Assembly: GCF_019175385.1 (NCBI RefSeq)
Contig: NC_083343.1
Coordinates: 51,978,457-52,042,456 of the forward strand
DNA length: 64,000 nt
Origin: Lycium barbarum
Lineage: Eukaryota > Streptophyta > Magnoliopsida > Solanales > Solanaceae
Direction of reading: 5' to 3'
Part shown: in pieces, positions 1-10,136 of the stretch
Layout of the letters: every line of letters starts with the position of its first letter
Position numbering within the stretch: position 1 is the stretch's first letter
Program-made: the position numbers and the translations under genes
Notes under the pieces: model-generated
What the model was told of the DNA's origin: nothing
The model's input: the letters and a program-made list of their open reading frames with translations, nothing else
The model's database searches: none

Positions 1-152
1 TTGAGGTGCATAGTGCATTCGTAGTACATATCAAGGATAGTGAGCTTATGAGCTCGGAATGTGAAGCAATTATAGTCAATATACTCATATAGAGGGATTA
101 GGAGTTTGGCCAAAGAACCATGCCTTATGAAAGAAGGGTTAGCCTTACATAC

Positions 153-204
153 CTCTTTGTCGAACTATTCTACACTTGCACGTACTCCTCCGATGATCAC
201 GTTT
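153..204 (-). other. putative leader mini-exon 2 (B0), 52 nt
   Basis: On the minus strand an acceptor-like GAAGGTAG precedes this block, and AG|GTATGTAAGG follows it. The same block is 53 nt in the LTRs of B2 (26885-26937) and B3 (55767-55819) and starts with AAAYGTG in each. The exon reading is inferred. Confidence 0.45.
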
Positions 205-927
205 CTACCTTCATTAAGGGCATACTATCGTTAGAATCGATAACTAGCACATATGGCTAAAGCTAAAGAAAATCGGGCAGCATCTCCTCTATTTATACAT
301 CATTCACCCATTTCGTAATTCAACTCCCAAACATCAACAATACATTCACAATATCATAACAATAGTCATTAACCATCCACATTACCCACATTATCTAAAT
401 TTCTCAATTCGCTCTAATTCACCCACATTCATGGTCATAATACCCCACTTCGCCCATTCGCCTAAAATGTCTAGTTCATGGTCTTAACGTCATTTATAGC
501 ACATTTATATCCCAACTCAACAACAATCATGATCCAATTCGACTATGCTCTCAAAACGTCACTATTCATCATTCAAGACCCATTTCGCTAAACTCTTCTA
601 GTGACCAAGCATTTCAACTCTCAAATATCTCAAACAACATACAAATAACATGAATCTTACCTTAGATGTCGTAGGAATGAGCTTGAGTTGATAATATTCC
701 ACTTTGATCAAAACCCTAGTTTTCCTCCTTTTGGGTTTCTTGACTTTGGAAGATCTTTGATGGGTTCTTACCCTTGATTCACTTATCTAATGTTGTTGAT
801 GGATTAATATCCTTGAAAAATTGTATCATACATGTGGAGAGATGTTTTTAGAGAGAGGGGGGTGCAAGGGAAATGAAATGAAAATGACTTGGTCCATTAC
901 ATTTATTGAGCAAAAAGCTGCCCGACC

Positions 928-1092
928 AGATATACGGACCAACATACGGTCCGTATAAAATCTACGGACCAACATACGGACCGTATGTCCTGGCCGTATG
1001 TTTGGTCCAGAGAGTTGGCCAATCTGGGTGGATTATACGCTCCAGACATACGGACCGTATAAATTATACGGCCAGTATGTTTGGCCGTATAA
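928..1092 (-). promoter_or_regulatory. U3 palindrome cluster (B0)
   Basis: Several copies of the palindrome TATACGGNCCGTATA and half-sites such as TACGGTCCGTA lie within 165 bp, at the same place in U3 as in the other B-type LTRs. Likely a dimeric transcription-factor site array; the factor is unknown. Confidence 0.55.
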
Positions 1093-1540
1093 TCCCCAGT
1101 GATCCCGAATTTCGTTTCGTCGATTCGTTTGATCTCCAATCCTTATGGAACCTTCTTAACACTTGTTCAACACTTCAATACCAATCCAAGGGATGTTATT
1201 ACTCTTCTCCAAGACATCATTAATTCCTTGCTAACTCGTTACTCGAAATTCCTTTCCGATACTTATCAAATACTTTGCCTTATCTTGGCAATCCTCTTCC
1301 CCCATCTCTAACATCTTTGAATTCTTTTCTAGAGTTCGTCGAGCGTCATCACTCACTCATGAACATATCGAATACTCATAGCCCTCACTAGTCCATTCAC
1401 TTGCGTACCAACAGAAGATTTTCCGAGGTGTAACAGAAATGCTACCGAAATTTTGACAGATTATAAGTGAGTTTATTTGAAAGATTAAGACAAGTGTGTG
1501 ACAATGTGTTTGATGATTATGTAAATCTCCTTGAATGCAG

Positions 1541-1587
1541 ACTAACGAGCTTGGACGAATAAGCGTAGCTAATAGGACGTGGAACAG
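1541..1587 (+). other. putative leader mini-exon 2 (A0), 47 nt
   Basis: It is preceded by CTTGAATGCAG (acceptor-like) and followed by CAG|GTATGTAAGG (donor-like). The same 47-nt length recurs in all four LTRs of A1 and A2. Function as an exon is inferred. Confidence 0.5.
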
Positions 1588-2154
1588 GTATGTAAGGCTT
1601 ACCCTTTCTTTCTTTTGGCATGATCTTTGTGAAACCAACATGACAAAGTATATGTATATGATTCTAAAGAAACTCCCATTCTTAGAGCCACTAGGATGGC
1701 TAACATTCTTGATTTCCATAAGCTATTTCATATGGTTTTGATGCGTATCTATGATGTCCGAAGATCTATTTGGTATGTTTCCGAATGGCATTCGAAAGAT
1801 AATTGATATGACTAAAGTTTTGATTTTCAAATGATAGCACGTTCGATTATTTCCATTGAGTCCTTGATATATTTTGATACGTATATATGGTTCCAAAAGT
1901 TCTATTTGATTTGATCCATAACGATATCCGAAAGGTACTTGATATGATTGTTGCTTTGATTTTCCAAAAATGGCTCCTGAAACATTCGTAGAAGGGTCTG
2001 TACTAAAACGTCCATAACTTTTTCATACTAACTCGGATTGACTTGAAACATGTTTATGAACCTCAAGTGTCGATCTACGTACTTATCCATCGAGTCTTGA
2101 AATTTGTTTTATGTGCATATGGTTTCTCACTACTCTGCTCGTGCACGCCTCAAT

Positions 2155-2555
2155 GCATCTTTCACCGAGTCCCGGGCAGGGTATGTTATCGTGCACACTC
2201 CACTACATTGTTCACCGAGTCCCTCACTAGAGGGCCGGGTACGGTATAGGTATATGATGATATGATGAGATGATGATATGTTATGGTGGCCAGGAGCGAA
2301 TATGATGATTTGATTCACCGAGTCCCTCACTAGAGAGCCGGGTACGGTATGTATATGATATATGATGTTTACATGCATGATTCTATTCACCGAGTCCCTT
2401 AATGGGCCGGGTATGAAATGACTTCATTCACCGAGTCCCTCACTAGAGGGCCGGGTACGATATATATATATATATATGTATATGCATGCATGATGATATG
2501 AAAGTATGATGACATGATTTTATCCACCGAGTCCCATAACCGGCCGGGTACGCTA
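2155..2555 (+). repeat. hairpin-forming interspersed repeats in A-type LTR
   Basis: About six units of the form CACCGAGTCCCTC-N4-GAGGGCCGGGTACG occur 40-90 bp apart. The CCCTC/GAGGG arms can pair while the loop varies (ACTA, TATT, AAGT in sister copies). AT-rich ATGATATG spacers separate the units. Confidence 0.65.
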
Positions 2556-2679
2556 TGTGATAATGATATGTGTGATCAATGCTTTAAAGCAAGAGCTTTG
2601 GTATTCTGGACATTGTATATGTTTCTGCACCCCTTATATCAGTTATGATTCTTTTACTGTGATTCTTGCCTTACATGCT

Positions 2680-2736
2680 CAGTACATTTTCCGTACTGAC
2701 CCCCTTTCTTCGGGGGCTGCGTTTCATGCCACACAG
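2680..2736 (+). other. three-hairpin LTR module (A0)
   Basis: Hairpin 1 is CAGTAC-N7-GTACTG. Hairpin 2 is CCCCC-N7-GGGGG (2700-2704 with 2712-2716). Hairpin 3 is CTGCG-N10-CACAG with loop motif CATGCC. It ends about 400 nt before the LTR end, as in other families. Confidence 0.7.
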
Positions 2737-3137
2737 GTATACCCAGATGAGTGGAAGATATTACTAGAAGATGTTCCAGCGGGATTGGCGAGCTCCACTT
2801 CCTCCTGGAGTGTTGCCGAGTCAGAGTATATGTGCTATGATTTCTGATTAATGTTAGAGACTTTGCAGACAGAGTCGTGGGTATAGAATGTCAGTTCTGT
2901 AAGTGGCTCCATCAGCCGATGTGTCATTTTGTGTTATGATATGAACTCCATATGATTACAGATTTTGTTTGATTTGAGAACTCGAAAAAGAATATTTCTG
3001 AAAGTTGTACTATGTATTTCATCTTTATTTGATTTAAAAGTCCAAAAGATTATGTGTGCACTAAGGGTCGGAGGGTTCGTTCGGCCCTAAGTAAGGGTCG
3101 GGTGCCCATCACACCCTAGGGAAATTAGGGTGTGACA

Positions 3138-3841
3138 AAATCTCATGTCCCTGGCAAGGTATGAGTGTTCTGCTAGTAGGACGCAAGTACCAAACCATAT
3201 TGTCGGTTATATTTATTGCTCTCCCTACTCACGATACTTTACACATGTTATATACATATATGTACTCATGTTCATGATCATGTTTCAGTCCAGTCTCTAT
3301 TATGTTATTTTCATGTCCCATGTTATTTCGTTCAGTTGCTTTACATACCACTACATTCGATGTGCTGACGTCCCCTTTACGATACAGGTATAGATTTACA
3401 GGATGACGTATCTGCGTAGTAGGACTCTACACGTATCAGCTTATTGGTGAGCCCCACCTCTTTCGGGGTTTTAGTCGATTATCTTTATTTTATTAGTTAT
3501 GCATTTAAAGGTATGTTGGGGGCCTTGTCCCAGCGAGTACGTTTTCCAGTCAAGACTCATGATTAGAGTTTTCATAAACCAGACAGTCAGTTATGTCTGA
3601 TACTCAGAGTCGTGTAGCCATCTTTGGCTCAATTTATGATATTTCTGCATTCATGATTTAAACAATTATTTCATTAAATTATTATGACATCTCATGTTTT
3701 ATAAAATCTCATCACATTTCATGTTATATTCCACTCAAGTTATGCCTCATGATGATTCAGCAAGCCACGTGGTTCGCTCGGTCACATGCAGTAAGGCACC
3801 GAGTGCCGTGTTTCGCCCAGGCCATTATTCGGGGCGTGACA
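3138..3841 (+). mobile_element. C-type LTR, 3' part
   Basis: The segment ends in TTCGGGGCGTGACA followed at once by a primer-site-like sequence, the usual end of a gypsy 5' LTR. It has a worn version of the three-hairpin region near 3360-3400 and a GGGGGCCTTGTCCC hairpin at about 3519. The A0 LTR interrupts it on the left, so its start is outside the window. Confidence 0.65.
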
Positions 3842-3846
3842 AAGCT

Positions 3847-3858
3847 TGGTATTAAAGC
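3847..3858 (+). other. degenerate primer binding site (C)
   Basis: TGGTATTAAAGC differs from the initiator-Met-tRNA site TGGTATCAGAGC at two positions and starts 5 nt after the LTR end. Confidence 0.65.
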
Positions 3859-3913
3859 CCTAGGTTCAAGTGTCTTAGGGAGTCTATGAAACCGTGTCTA
3901 GTGGGGTCAGTTT

Positions 3914-3944
3914 TATATATGTGTGTGGGGCCCACACATATAAA
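3914..3944 (+). ncRNA. dimerisation-type leader stem-loop (C)
   Basis: TATATGTGT pairs with ACACATATA around a GGGGCCC loop that holds the palindrome GGGCCC. It sits 55-60 nt after the primer site, like the stem-loops of the other families, but its arm sequence is different. Confidence 0.6.
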
Positions 3945-4530
3945 TAGTTGACCACCAAGACATTTAAGATTGTCTCACTTCTTTCAACTCTAGATCGTGC
4001 AATAGAGCTATGTTCTCAGGAATCACTCGGACTCATATGTTGTTTCCCGTTCTACCGAATACGTCTCATCTTAATGGATGAGGAAGATGTAAATCTAATC
4101 ATTATCAATGTGTTGCTTTCAGATGGAGTCATCAAGAATTATTATAACGCGTGCCATGAAGCTTAGAGCAGTAAGTAATATTCTTTTTCCATCGAATTCT
4201 GAACGTATCGAATGTGTAAGCGGCGAGAAGGAAATTTGAGACCCAAGACTTGCCAAATAGTGGATGGTGTGTTTATCTGGTGATAGTACCATTTGAAAGA
4301 CAAGTTTCGGTATGGTAGTACACGTAGGTTATATAACTTATAGAATAAGTTTATTTGGACTCTTTGACCATGGAGCCATAGTATAAGGATGATGGTTCAG
4401 ATTTAAGACCCCACGAGGTAACATGTTATGAATTTAACCGTAGCAGGCGTAAACTGTCCACAGTAGTTTTGAGCATGAAATCGGAAAAGAGCAAACCACC
4501 TGTAATACTAGAAAGTCTCGAATTTTTCAA

Positions 4531-4531
<1 letters not shown>

Positions 4532-4576
<45 letters not shown>

Positions 4577-4578
4577 TT
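4532..4578. repeat. AT microsatellite followed by T tract
   Basis: A run of (TA)n about 35 bp long is followed by about 11 T. Confidence 0.9.
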
Positions 4579-6213
4579 CCATATGATCTATGCACATGAC
4601 TAAGAAGGTACTGAGTACGATAAGAAAACCACGAGCAGACGATATTGAAATTTAGGGACAGTTTTAAATTATTTAAGCTTATTCAGATTAGACCTAGAGA
4701 GTATGACGTTAGTAAGTTACTACAAGAAGCAGATATTACTATGAGATAAAAGATATGACAATTCCCTCTTAGGTTATGTGATTTAGTATTTATCCCCGAT
4801 GTGTATAGTATGATATAATTTTAAAAGTGTATAGTGAGTTTGGGGTTAGTTGTTCCAATTTCTCGTTTGAGACAGAAGAAATTTCCCTAAGTGTGATCCA
4901 TGTATATAGTTCAGAAAGATAGTATACAACCCCAGAATAGAGTAAGATGAGGAGGAAAAGTTAGAAACAACCTTATGCTTCAATTTAGTACTCAGAGAAG
5001 AATTAGAGAATATGATGCTAGCAAGTGGTTAACAGAAGCATAGTAAGTAAGTTTGAGTAGATGCAGTAAATTAGAATTTTTCAGCAGAATTAGTAGAAGT
5101 ACGATTTGAGTTACTTAGTCAAGTTAACACTAGTGAGTGGGTAACCGTCTGAATACATCGAAGGCGTGTTAGAACCCAGAGGGTTTAAGTTAAATTCGAG
5201 GTATAAAAATTGGTGAAAGAAGAAAACCATCTAAGCAGTAAGAGAGCAAGCTATAGAAGAAGAGCCTTTAGAGTTATCAGAAAAGTGTTTTCCCCAAGAC
5301 TGACAAAGCTAGTATGCTAGTTATGTACATTAGAAACCTGTTCATTTAAGTAATCCAGTTTTCCCAGTGAGTAAGACTTGCTTGAAGTAAGCCGAAGAAA
5401 TGAGTGGTCATTATTTTAGAGGAAATTAGAGAAACCACTAGATGGCCACTTATCACTAACTCGTGGGATCCACAGGCTTTAAACATCAGCTTTTGAACTA
5501 AGGGTGAGATCGTGCGATAAGGTGCCGATATAGATTATGTGTTTCGTAAGTTGATAGGTGTTAAGGAGATTATGACAGAGGATCACAGTTTCATGTAGCT
5601 AAGATAAGGTGCATAGAATGCAATTTTTGTCAAGCCCGTTGAGAACAAGTACTATGTAATTATGTTATGAGATAAAGTTCTAGATCGAATAGCAGGTTTT
5701 ATGGGTGTAACGGTCCCAATTCCAGAGTAATTCATGCACTATGTGGTACTAATGCCCAGACGTACTCTACTCGTGCCTTTCGCACCTATATCATGCCCAT
5801 GTTAGAGCTTTACACTCCACGTTTAAGATACAAGGATTAAGACTACATACGATAGTAAGCTATGCAAGGGAATGTCCTTTCATGTTTCGCACATCAGGTT
5901 GTGCTTATGTCTAAAATTGAAAACCGAATTCATGTCCCACGTATTTATCGTGCTTTTATACCCATGTCCATGTTCTAGCTTCTGAGTGATATCCTGTTAT
6001 GATGTTGAAGTTGATAAGGATCGAAGGGAAGGTAACATAATACTTTAAAGACTAAGAATCCTATGGAACGCACACCTATTCCTTGGACAAGAGGAGAATG
6101 CCTTGTGTAAATGACTTATTTCGACATTAATGGTATACTAACTACGTTTTCACATACTCATGTCCACGATAGATTTATTCAAGCATCCACCTATAGAAAT
6201 AGCATAAAAATGA

Positions 6214-7094
6214 GCCTTATGCATGTACTATGATAAACATATTATGATGAGTATATTATGATGAGCATACTGTGATATAACACCACGCCTATATGGTCGG
6301 GTAGTCACCGCTAAGGCGGGCAGCGTATACACCATGGCCAGATGGCATGGGCAGACACCACTAGTGGGCGGCAAGAGATGATACCCCGGACGCAAGAGGC
6401 CTTGACGCAGGTTAATGTTATAACTATCACACCGATCTGATACGGACCGACAGGTTATACAACATTACACTGCACCTACATGGACGGGCAGCTTTTATAT
6501 TTATGTATACATGACATGATGATGATTATGAGTAAGCCAGCATGCATTGTTTCCTTTATACTTGACAGTCAGACATAGATGTTCCATATCGATATTTTCC
6601 TTTATATCATTGTTTATGCCTCTCATACTCAGTACAATGTTCGTACTGACGTCCGTTTTCTTTGGACGTTGTGCTCATGCCCACAAGTAGACAGGGAGGA
6701 GAGCTTGACAAAGATTCGTAGTAGCTCTCAGCCGATTGAAAGCACTCCTTTGTTCCGGAGGTGCTTGATTATTCTTTTGTGTATATTCATGTATATGTAT
6801 TTTGGGCATGATGGGGTCTTGTCCTGTCTTCATGTTTAGCATTCTAGTAGAGGTTCATAGATACGCAGTGTGGGTTAGATGGTCTCACGAGAGGTTATTA
6901 TGTATATATATTATTTTGATGGCCGAGAGGCATATGTATATAAAAGTATTTATGTTTCCATATGAAATATGATTTTCCTACAATTCGAGTATAAATGTGA
7001 TAAAAGAGCTAAATGAGCAAGACGAGAAATAGAACGAGCGGTGCTCGGTGGTTAGCCCCGGGTACCCGTTGCGGCCCCTAGCTGGGTCGTGAAA
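6214..7094 (+). mobile_element. 5' LTR remnant of gypsy element B1
   Basis: Homology to B-type LTRs starts at about 6214 (GCCTTATGCATGTACTATG, also in the B2 LTR near 26370) and runs to the LTR end. The U3 and TATA part is missing. The terminal GTGACA has become GTGAAA. The 3' copy is at 9425-10136. Confidence 0.75.
6630..6686 (+). other. three-hairpin LTR module (B1, 5' LTR)
   Basis: CAGTAC-N7-GTACTG, then ACGTCC-N9-GGACGT, then TTGTG-N8-CACAA. Hairpins 2 and 3 use different bases from the A type but keep pairing. Confidence 0.7.
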
Positions 7095-7098
7095 AAAG

Positions 7099-7110
7099 TG
7101 GTATCAGAGC
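7099..7110 (+). other. primer binding site (B1)
   Basis: TGGTATCAGAGC, an exact initiator-Met-tRNA complement, 4 nt after the LTR end. Confidence 0.9.
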
Positions 7111-7153
7111 AGTTCATTCCTAGGAAGTGTCTACGAGCCGTGTCTAGTAGAGT

Positions 7154-7192
7154 CTTGTTTATGGTGTGTTGCGCGCCACATCAATAAACAAG
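7154..7192 (+). ncRNA. dimerisation-type leader stem-loop (B1)
   Basis: Outer arms CTTGTTTAT/ATAAACAAG and inner arms GGTGTG/CACATC, with one bulged A, enclose loop TTGCGCGC containing the palindrome GCGCGC. It begins 44 nt after the primer site. Confidence 0.7.
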
Positions 7193-7300
7193 AGGCTACA
7201 GGGCATTTAGGAAAAATGACCATCTTTCTTCCTATGAGATCGTGCGATAGAGCCATGTATAAGATTTTATCCTCCCTAATAGTGTGTTGTGATTCTAGAA

Positions 7301-8620
7301 ATGCCGCCAAAGGGAAAAGCTACAGCCGCCCAGAAGGGCAAGACTACGACAAAGAGGCAGGTAGAAAGAGAGCCTCTGATAAATATTTAAGAGGGTGAAT
7401 CGCATAATGTGGCCTTGTCTAATACTTCCTCCACCCCGCCTAATGTGGAAGAACAAGGAGGAGCTCTAGCTCCAATTCCTCCACCGGGTGCTTCGGGTCA
7501 ACAAGTGACCGAGGCCATTCAGTTATTAACACAATTGGTTGCCGCCCAAGCACAGCGGCAAAATGCGGGCCCAAGTGATCGGTCAGCCAGTACTAGAGCC
7601 CGTGATTTCATGACTTTAAATCCTCCAGAGTTCTTCGAGTCGAAGCCGGATGAAGATCCGCGAGGCTTTATTGATGAGATGTTGAGGACCCTAAAGATTA
7701 TTCATGCCTCTGAGACTGAATCCGTGGAGTTGGCCTCTTATAGGCTTCGAGATATGGCGGTATTGTGGTATAATAATTGGACAGCATCGAGATAAGAGAA
7801 TGTGCCTCCACCTGTATGGAAAGAATTTGTAGATGCTTTTATCCGTCACTATTTTCCACCTGAGGTCCGCCGAGCTAGAGCGGATAGATTTCTAAATTAT
7901 AGGCAAGGAAACATGAGTGCCCGGGAATTTAGCCTTCAATTTAATTCATTGGCTAGGTATGCCCCGACTATGGTGGCCGACATGGAAGACCAGGTACATA
8001 GATTCGTGAGTGTCTTAGGGCCACATTTATTCAAAGATTGCTTGACAGCTTCACTACAAGATGGGATGGATATTTCCCGAATACAGGCTCATGCCCAGAA
8101 TCTAGAGGGGCGACAACAACCACAAAGAAGTGATCGTGACAGTGACAGAAGGCAAAGCAAGAGGGCCAGATCTATGGGAGCGGGCAGTGATTATAAAGGG
8201 GGATCAAGACAGACATATTCTAGGTACTCCGGCCAGTAGGTGACGAGTGCACCTCCTCGATTCGCAGGTAGGAGATTTGATCGTTCCTTCCGTTCAGGAT
8301 AGGGCCAGAGTTTGAGGGCCTCAGATTCCTAGTTCATGGAAGATTATATCCAGAGGAGACCCCCCGTACCGCGATGCAGCCAGTGCGGTAGATTACATTC
8401 CGGACAGTGTCGCCGGGGTTCGGATGCTTGCTATGCTTGTGGCCAGGTTGGGCACATGATGAGGGATTGCTCGTCGATGAGTGGTAGAGTTGGGGTTCAG
8501 CCTACAGGTTCAGTAGCTGGTTCTTCCTCAGCGCGCCCGGTAGGGCAGACTCCTCAGATGTCAGCAGGTCGAGGTAGAGGGGCAGCGTCTACTTTAGGTG
8601 CCACACAGCCCCGTGTATAT
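7301..8620 (+). pseudogene. gag: B1 gag, decayed
   Basis: Gag forms the retrotransposon particle and binds its RNA. The frame opens at ATG 7301 (MPPKGKATAAQKGK), right after an acceptor-like TTCTAG. It keeps one frame throughout but carries in-frame stops at 7388, 7793, 8237, 8300 and 8330. The retrotransposon-gag core (FVDAFIRHYFPPEVRRARAD; SARYAPTMVADM-like) lies at about 7600-8110, then a basic arginine-rich stretch. A zinc knuckle CYACGQVGHMMRDC lies at about 8430-8470, preceded by a CX2C-type pair. The near-intact frame suggests decay by point mutation. Compare B2 (14705-15840) and B3 (57331-58620). Confidence 0.85.
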
Positions 8621-9424
8621 GTTTTAGCCGGGCGGCAGCATCTTGAGTCCTCCCCGGATGTGGTTACAGGTACATTGTCTATATTTTCCCGTGATGTGTA
8701 TGCATTGATAGATCCGGGTTCTACATTCTCTTATATTACTCCATATGTTACTGATTGCATTGGGGTGAAACCTGAGCCAATCAAACCTTTCGAGGTGTCT
8801 ACTCCGGTTGGTGATCCCGTGATAGCAAGACAAGTGTATAAAAATTGTGTAATTGTGATATGTGATCGCCAAACCAAAGCTGATTTGATTGAATTGGAAA
8901 TGTTAGATTTCGATGTAATTATGGGTATGAATTGGTTGGCATCATGTTATGCTAATGACGATTGCCGGTTGAAAGTAGTTCGATTCCAATTTTCGGGAGA
9001 GCCCGTGCTTGAATCGAAAGGTAATGCAGCATCTCCAAGAGGTAGGTTTATTTCCTACTTTAAGGCAAGGAAGATGATAGCCAAGGGATATATTTATCAC
9101 TTAGTTCGGGTTCATGATAACGAGGCAAAGTCGCCAACTTTCCAATCAGTTCCGGTAGTGAATGAATTTTTGGATGTGTTCCCGGAAGAGCTTCCAGGCC
9201 TTCCTCCCGAGTGGGAGATTGATTTTGCTATTGATACGTTGCCGGACACCAAGCCTATTTCTATTCCTCCGTATCGAATGGCTCCGGCAGAATTGAAAGA
9301 GCTAAAGGCACAACTGAAAGATTTGCTTCAAAAGGGGTTTATTAAACCCAGTTCATCACCGTGGGGAGCCCCAGTCTTGTTAGTGAAAGAAGAAAGACAG
9401 ATCCCTACGAATGTGCATCGATTA
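8621..9424 (+). pseudogene. pol: B1 protease and RT start, 3' part deleted
   Basis: The gag frame runs on without a stop into the aspartic protease, with catalytic LIDPGST near 8705-8725 and IMGMNWLASCYAN near 8920-8950. The RT entry motif ([17 protein letters not shown], then [11 protein letters not shown]) spans about 9265-9390. A small insertion or deletion shifts the frame near 9390, and the coding text stops after the CID residues at about 9421. There it joins the middle of an LTR. RT palm, RNase H, integrase, 3' UTR and polypurine tract are all missing, so the element cannot have been autonomous since the deletion. Confidence 0.85.
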
Positions 9425-10136
9425 AAGGTCTTGACGCAAGCTAATGTTATAACTATCACACCGATCTGATACGGACGAACAACTTATACAGTATTACACC
9501 GTACCTACATGGACGGGTAACTTATATATTTATGTATACATGACATGATGATGATTATGAGTAAGCCAGCATGCATTGTTTCCTTTATACTTGACAGTCA
9601 GACATAAATGTTCCATATTGATATTTTCCTTTATATCATTGTCTTATTTCATTGTTTTTGCCTCTCATACTCAGTACAATGTTCGTACTAACGTCCGTTT
9701 TCTTTGGACGCTGTGCTCATGCCCGCATGTAGACAGGGAGGAGAGCTTGACCCAGATTCGTAGTAGCTGTGAACCGATTGAAAGCACTCCTTTGTTCCGG
9801 AGGTGCTTGATTATTCTTTTGTGTATATTCATGTATATGTATTTTGGGCATGACGGGGTCTTGTCCCGTCTTCATGTTTAGCATTGCAGTAGAGGCTCGT
9901 AGATACGTAGTGTAGGTTAAATGATCTCACGAGAGGTTATTATGCATATATATTATTTTGATGGCCGAGAGGCATATGTATATAAAAGTATTTATGTTTC
10001 CATATGAAATATGATTTTCCTACAATTTGGGTATAAATGTGATAAATGAGCTAAATGAGCATGATGAGAAATAGAATGAGCGGTGCCCGGTGGTTATCCC
10101 CGGGTACCCGTCACGGCCCCTAGCTGGGTCGTGACA
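9425..10136 (+). mobile_element. 3' LTR remnant of B1
   Basis: It matches 6400-7094 base for base over long stretches from CTTGACGCA onward. It ends with an intact GGTCGTGACA. Because it begins in mid-LTR, one deletion removed most of pol and the first two thirds of this LTR. Confidence 0.8.
9672..9728 (+). other. three-hairpin LTR module (B1, 3' LTR)
   Basis: CAGTAC/GTACTA and ACGTCC/GGACG are kept. The third arm has decayed (CTGTG against CGCAT). Confidence 0.55.

Larger units (their letters stand above)
1..1435 (-). mobile_element. B-type Ty3/gypsy LTR (B0), truncated by window edge
   Basis: The right end reads as the reverse complement of TGTTACACCTCGGAAAA, the start of the B-type LTRs at 53678 and 59360. 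The left part matches the middle of the LTR at 54758-57121 in reverse, including the block after the mini-exon donor. The U3 palindrome cluster lies at 928-1092. A leader donor (AAG|GTAAGA on the minus strand) falls at the 660/661 boundary. The LTR interrupts an A-type LTR; GAAAT at 1436-1440 is the likely right copy of the target duplication, with the left copy outside the window. Confidence 0.8.
1436..3137 (+). mobile_element. A-type LTR (A0), 3' part
   Basis: This is the plus-strand equivalent of the minus LTRs of A1 and A2. It holds the GCCGAAATTT block, the mini-exon, a row of hairpin repeats, the three-hairpin module and the end ACACCCTA...GGGTGTGACA. Its 5' part is left of the inserted B0 LTR and outside the window. 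No primer site follows 3137, so it is a solo or 3' LTR. AAATC (3138-3142) would be the right target duplication. Confidence 0.75.
3842..6213 (+). mobile_element. C element interior, noncoding, truncated
   Basis: This starts with a primer site, the shared leader block and TTGCTTTCAG|ATG at about 4113-4125. The frame from that ATG closes after a few dozen codons, and I find no gag, protease, RT or integrase motif up to 6213. Degenerate internal duplications occur (blocks near 4690 and 4990 share GAGAGTATGA-like words). The interior ends abruptly at B-type LTR sequence, so the 3' end is lost. It looks like a non-autonomous element or a badly decayed one. Confidence 0.5.

Noticed and set aside
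2155..2555. CRISPR-like array of spaced repeats
   Set aside because: Spacing is irregular, units are degenerate, spacers are AT-rich low-complexity sequence, and the setting is a plant LTR.
8621..9424. Endogenous pararetrovirus (caulimovirid) origin for the pol genes
   Set aside because: LTRs, target duplications, integrase and the gypsy order protease-RT-RNase H-integrase show Ty3/gypsy retrotransposons.
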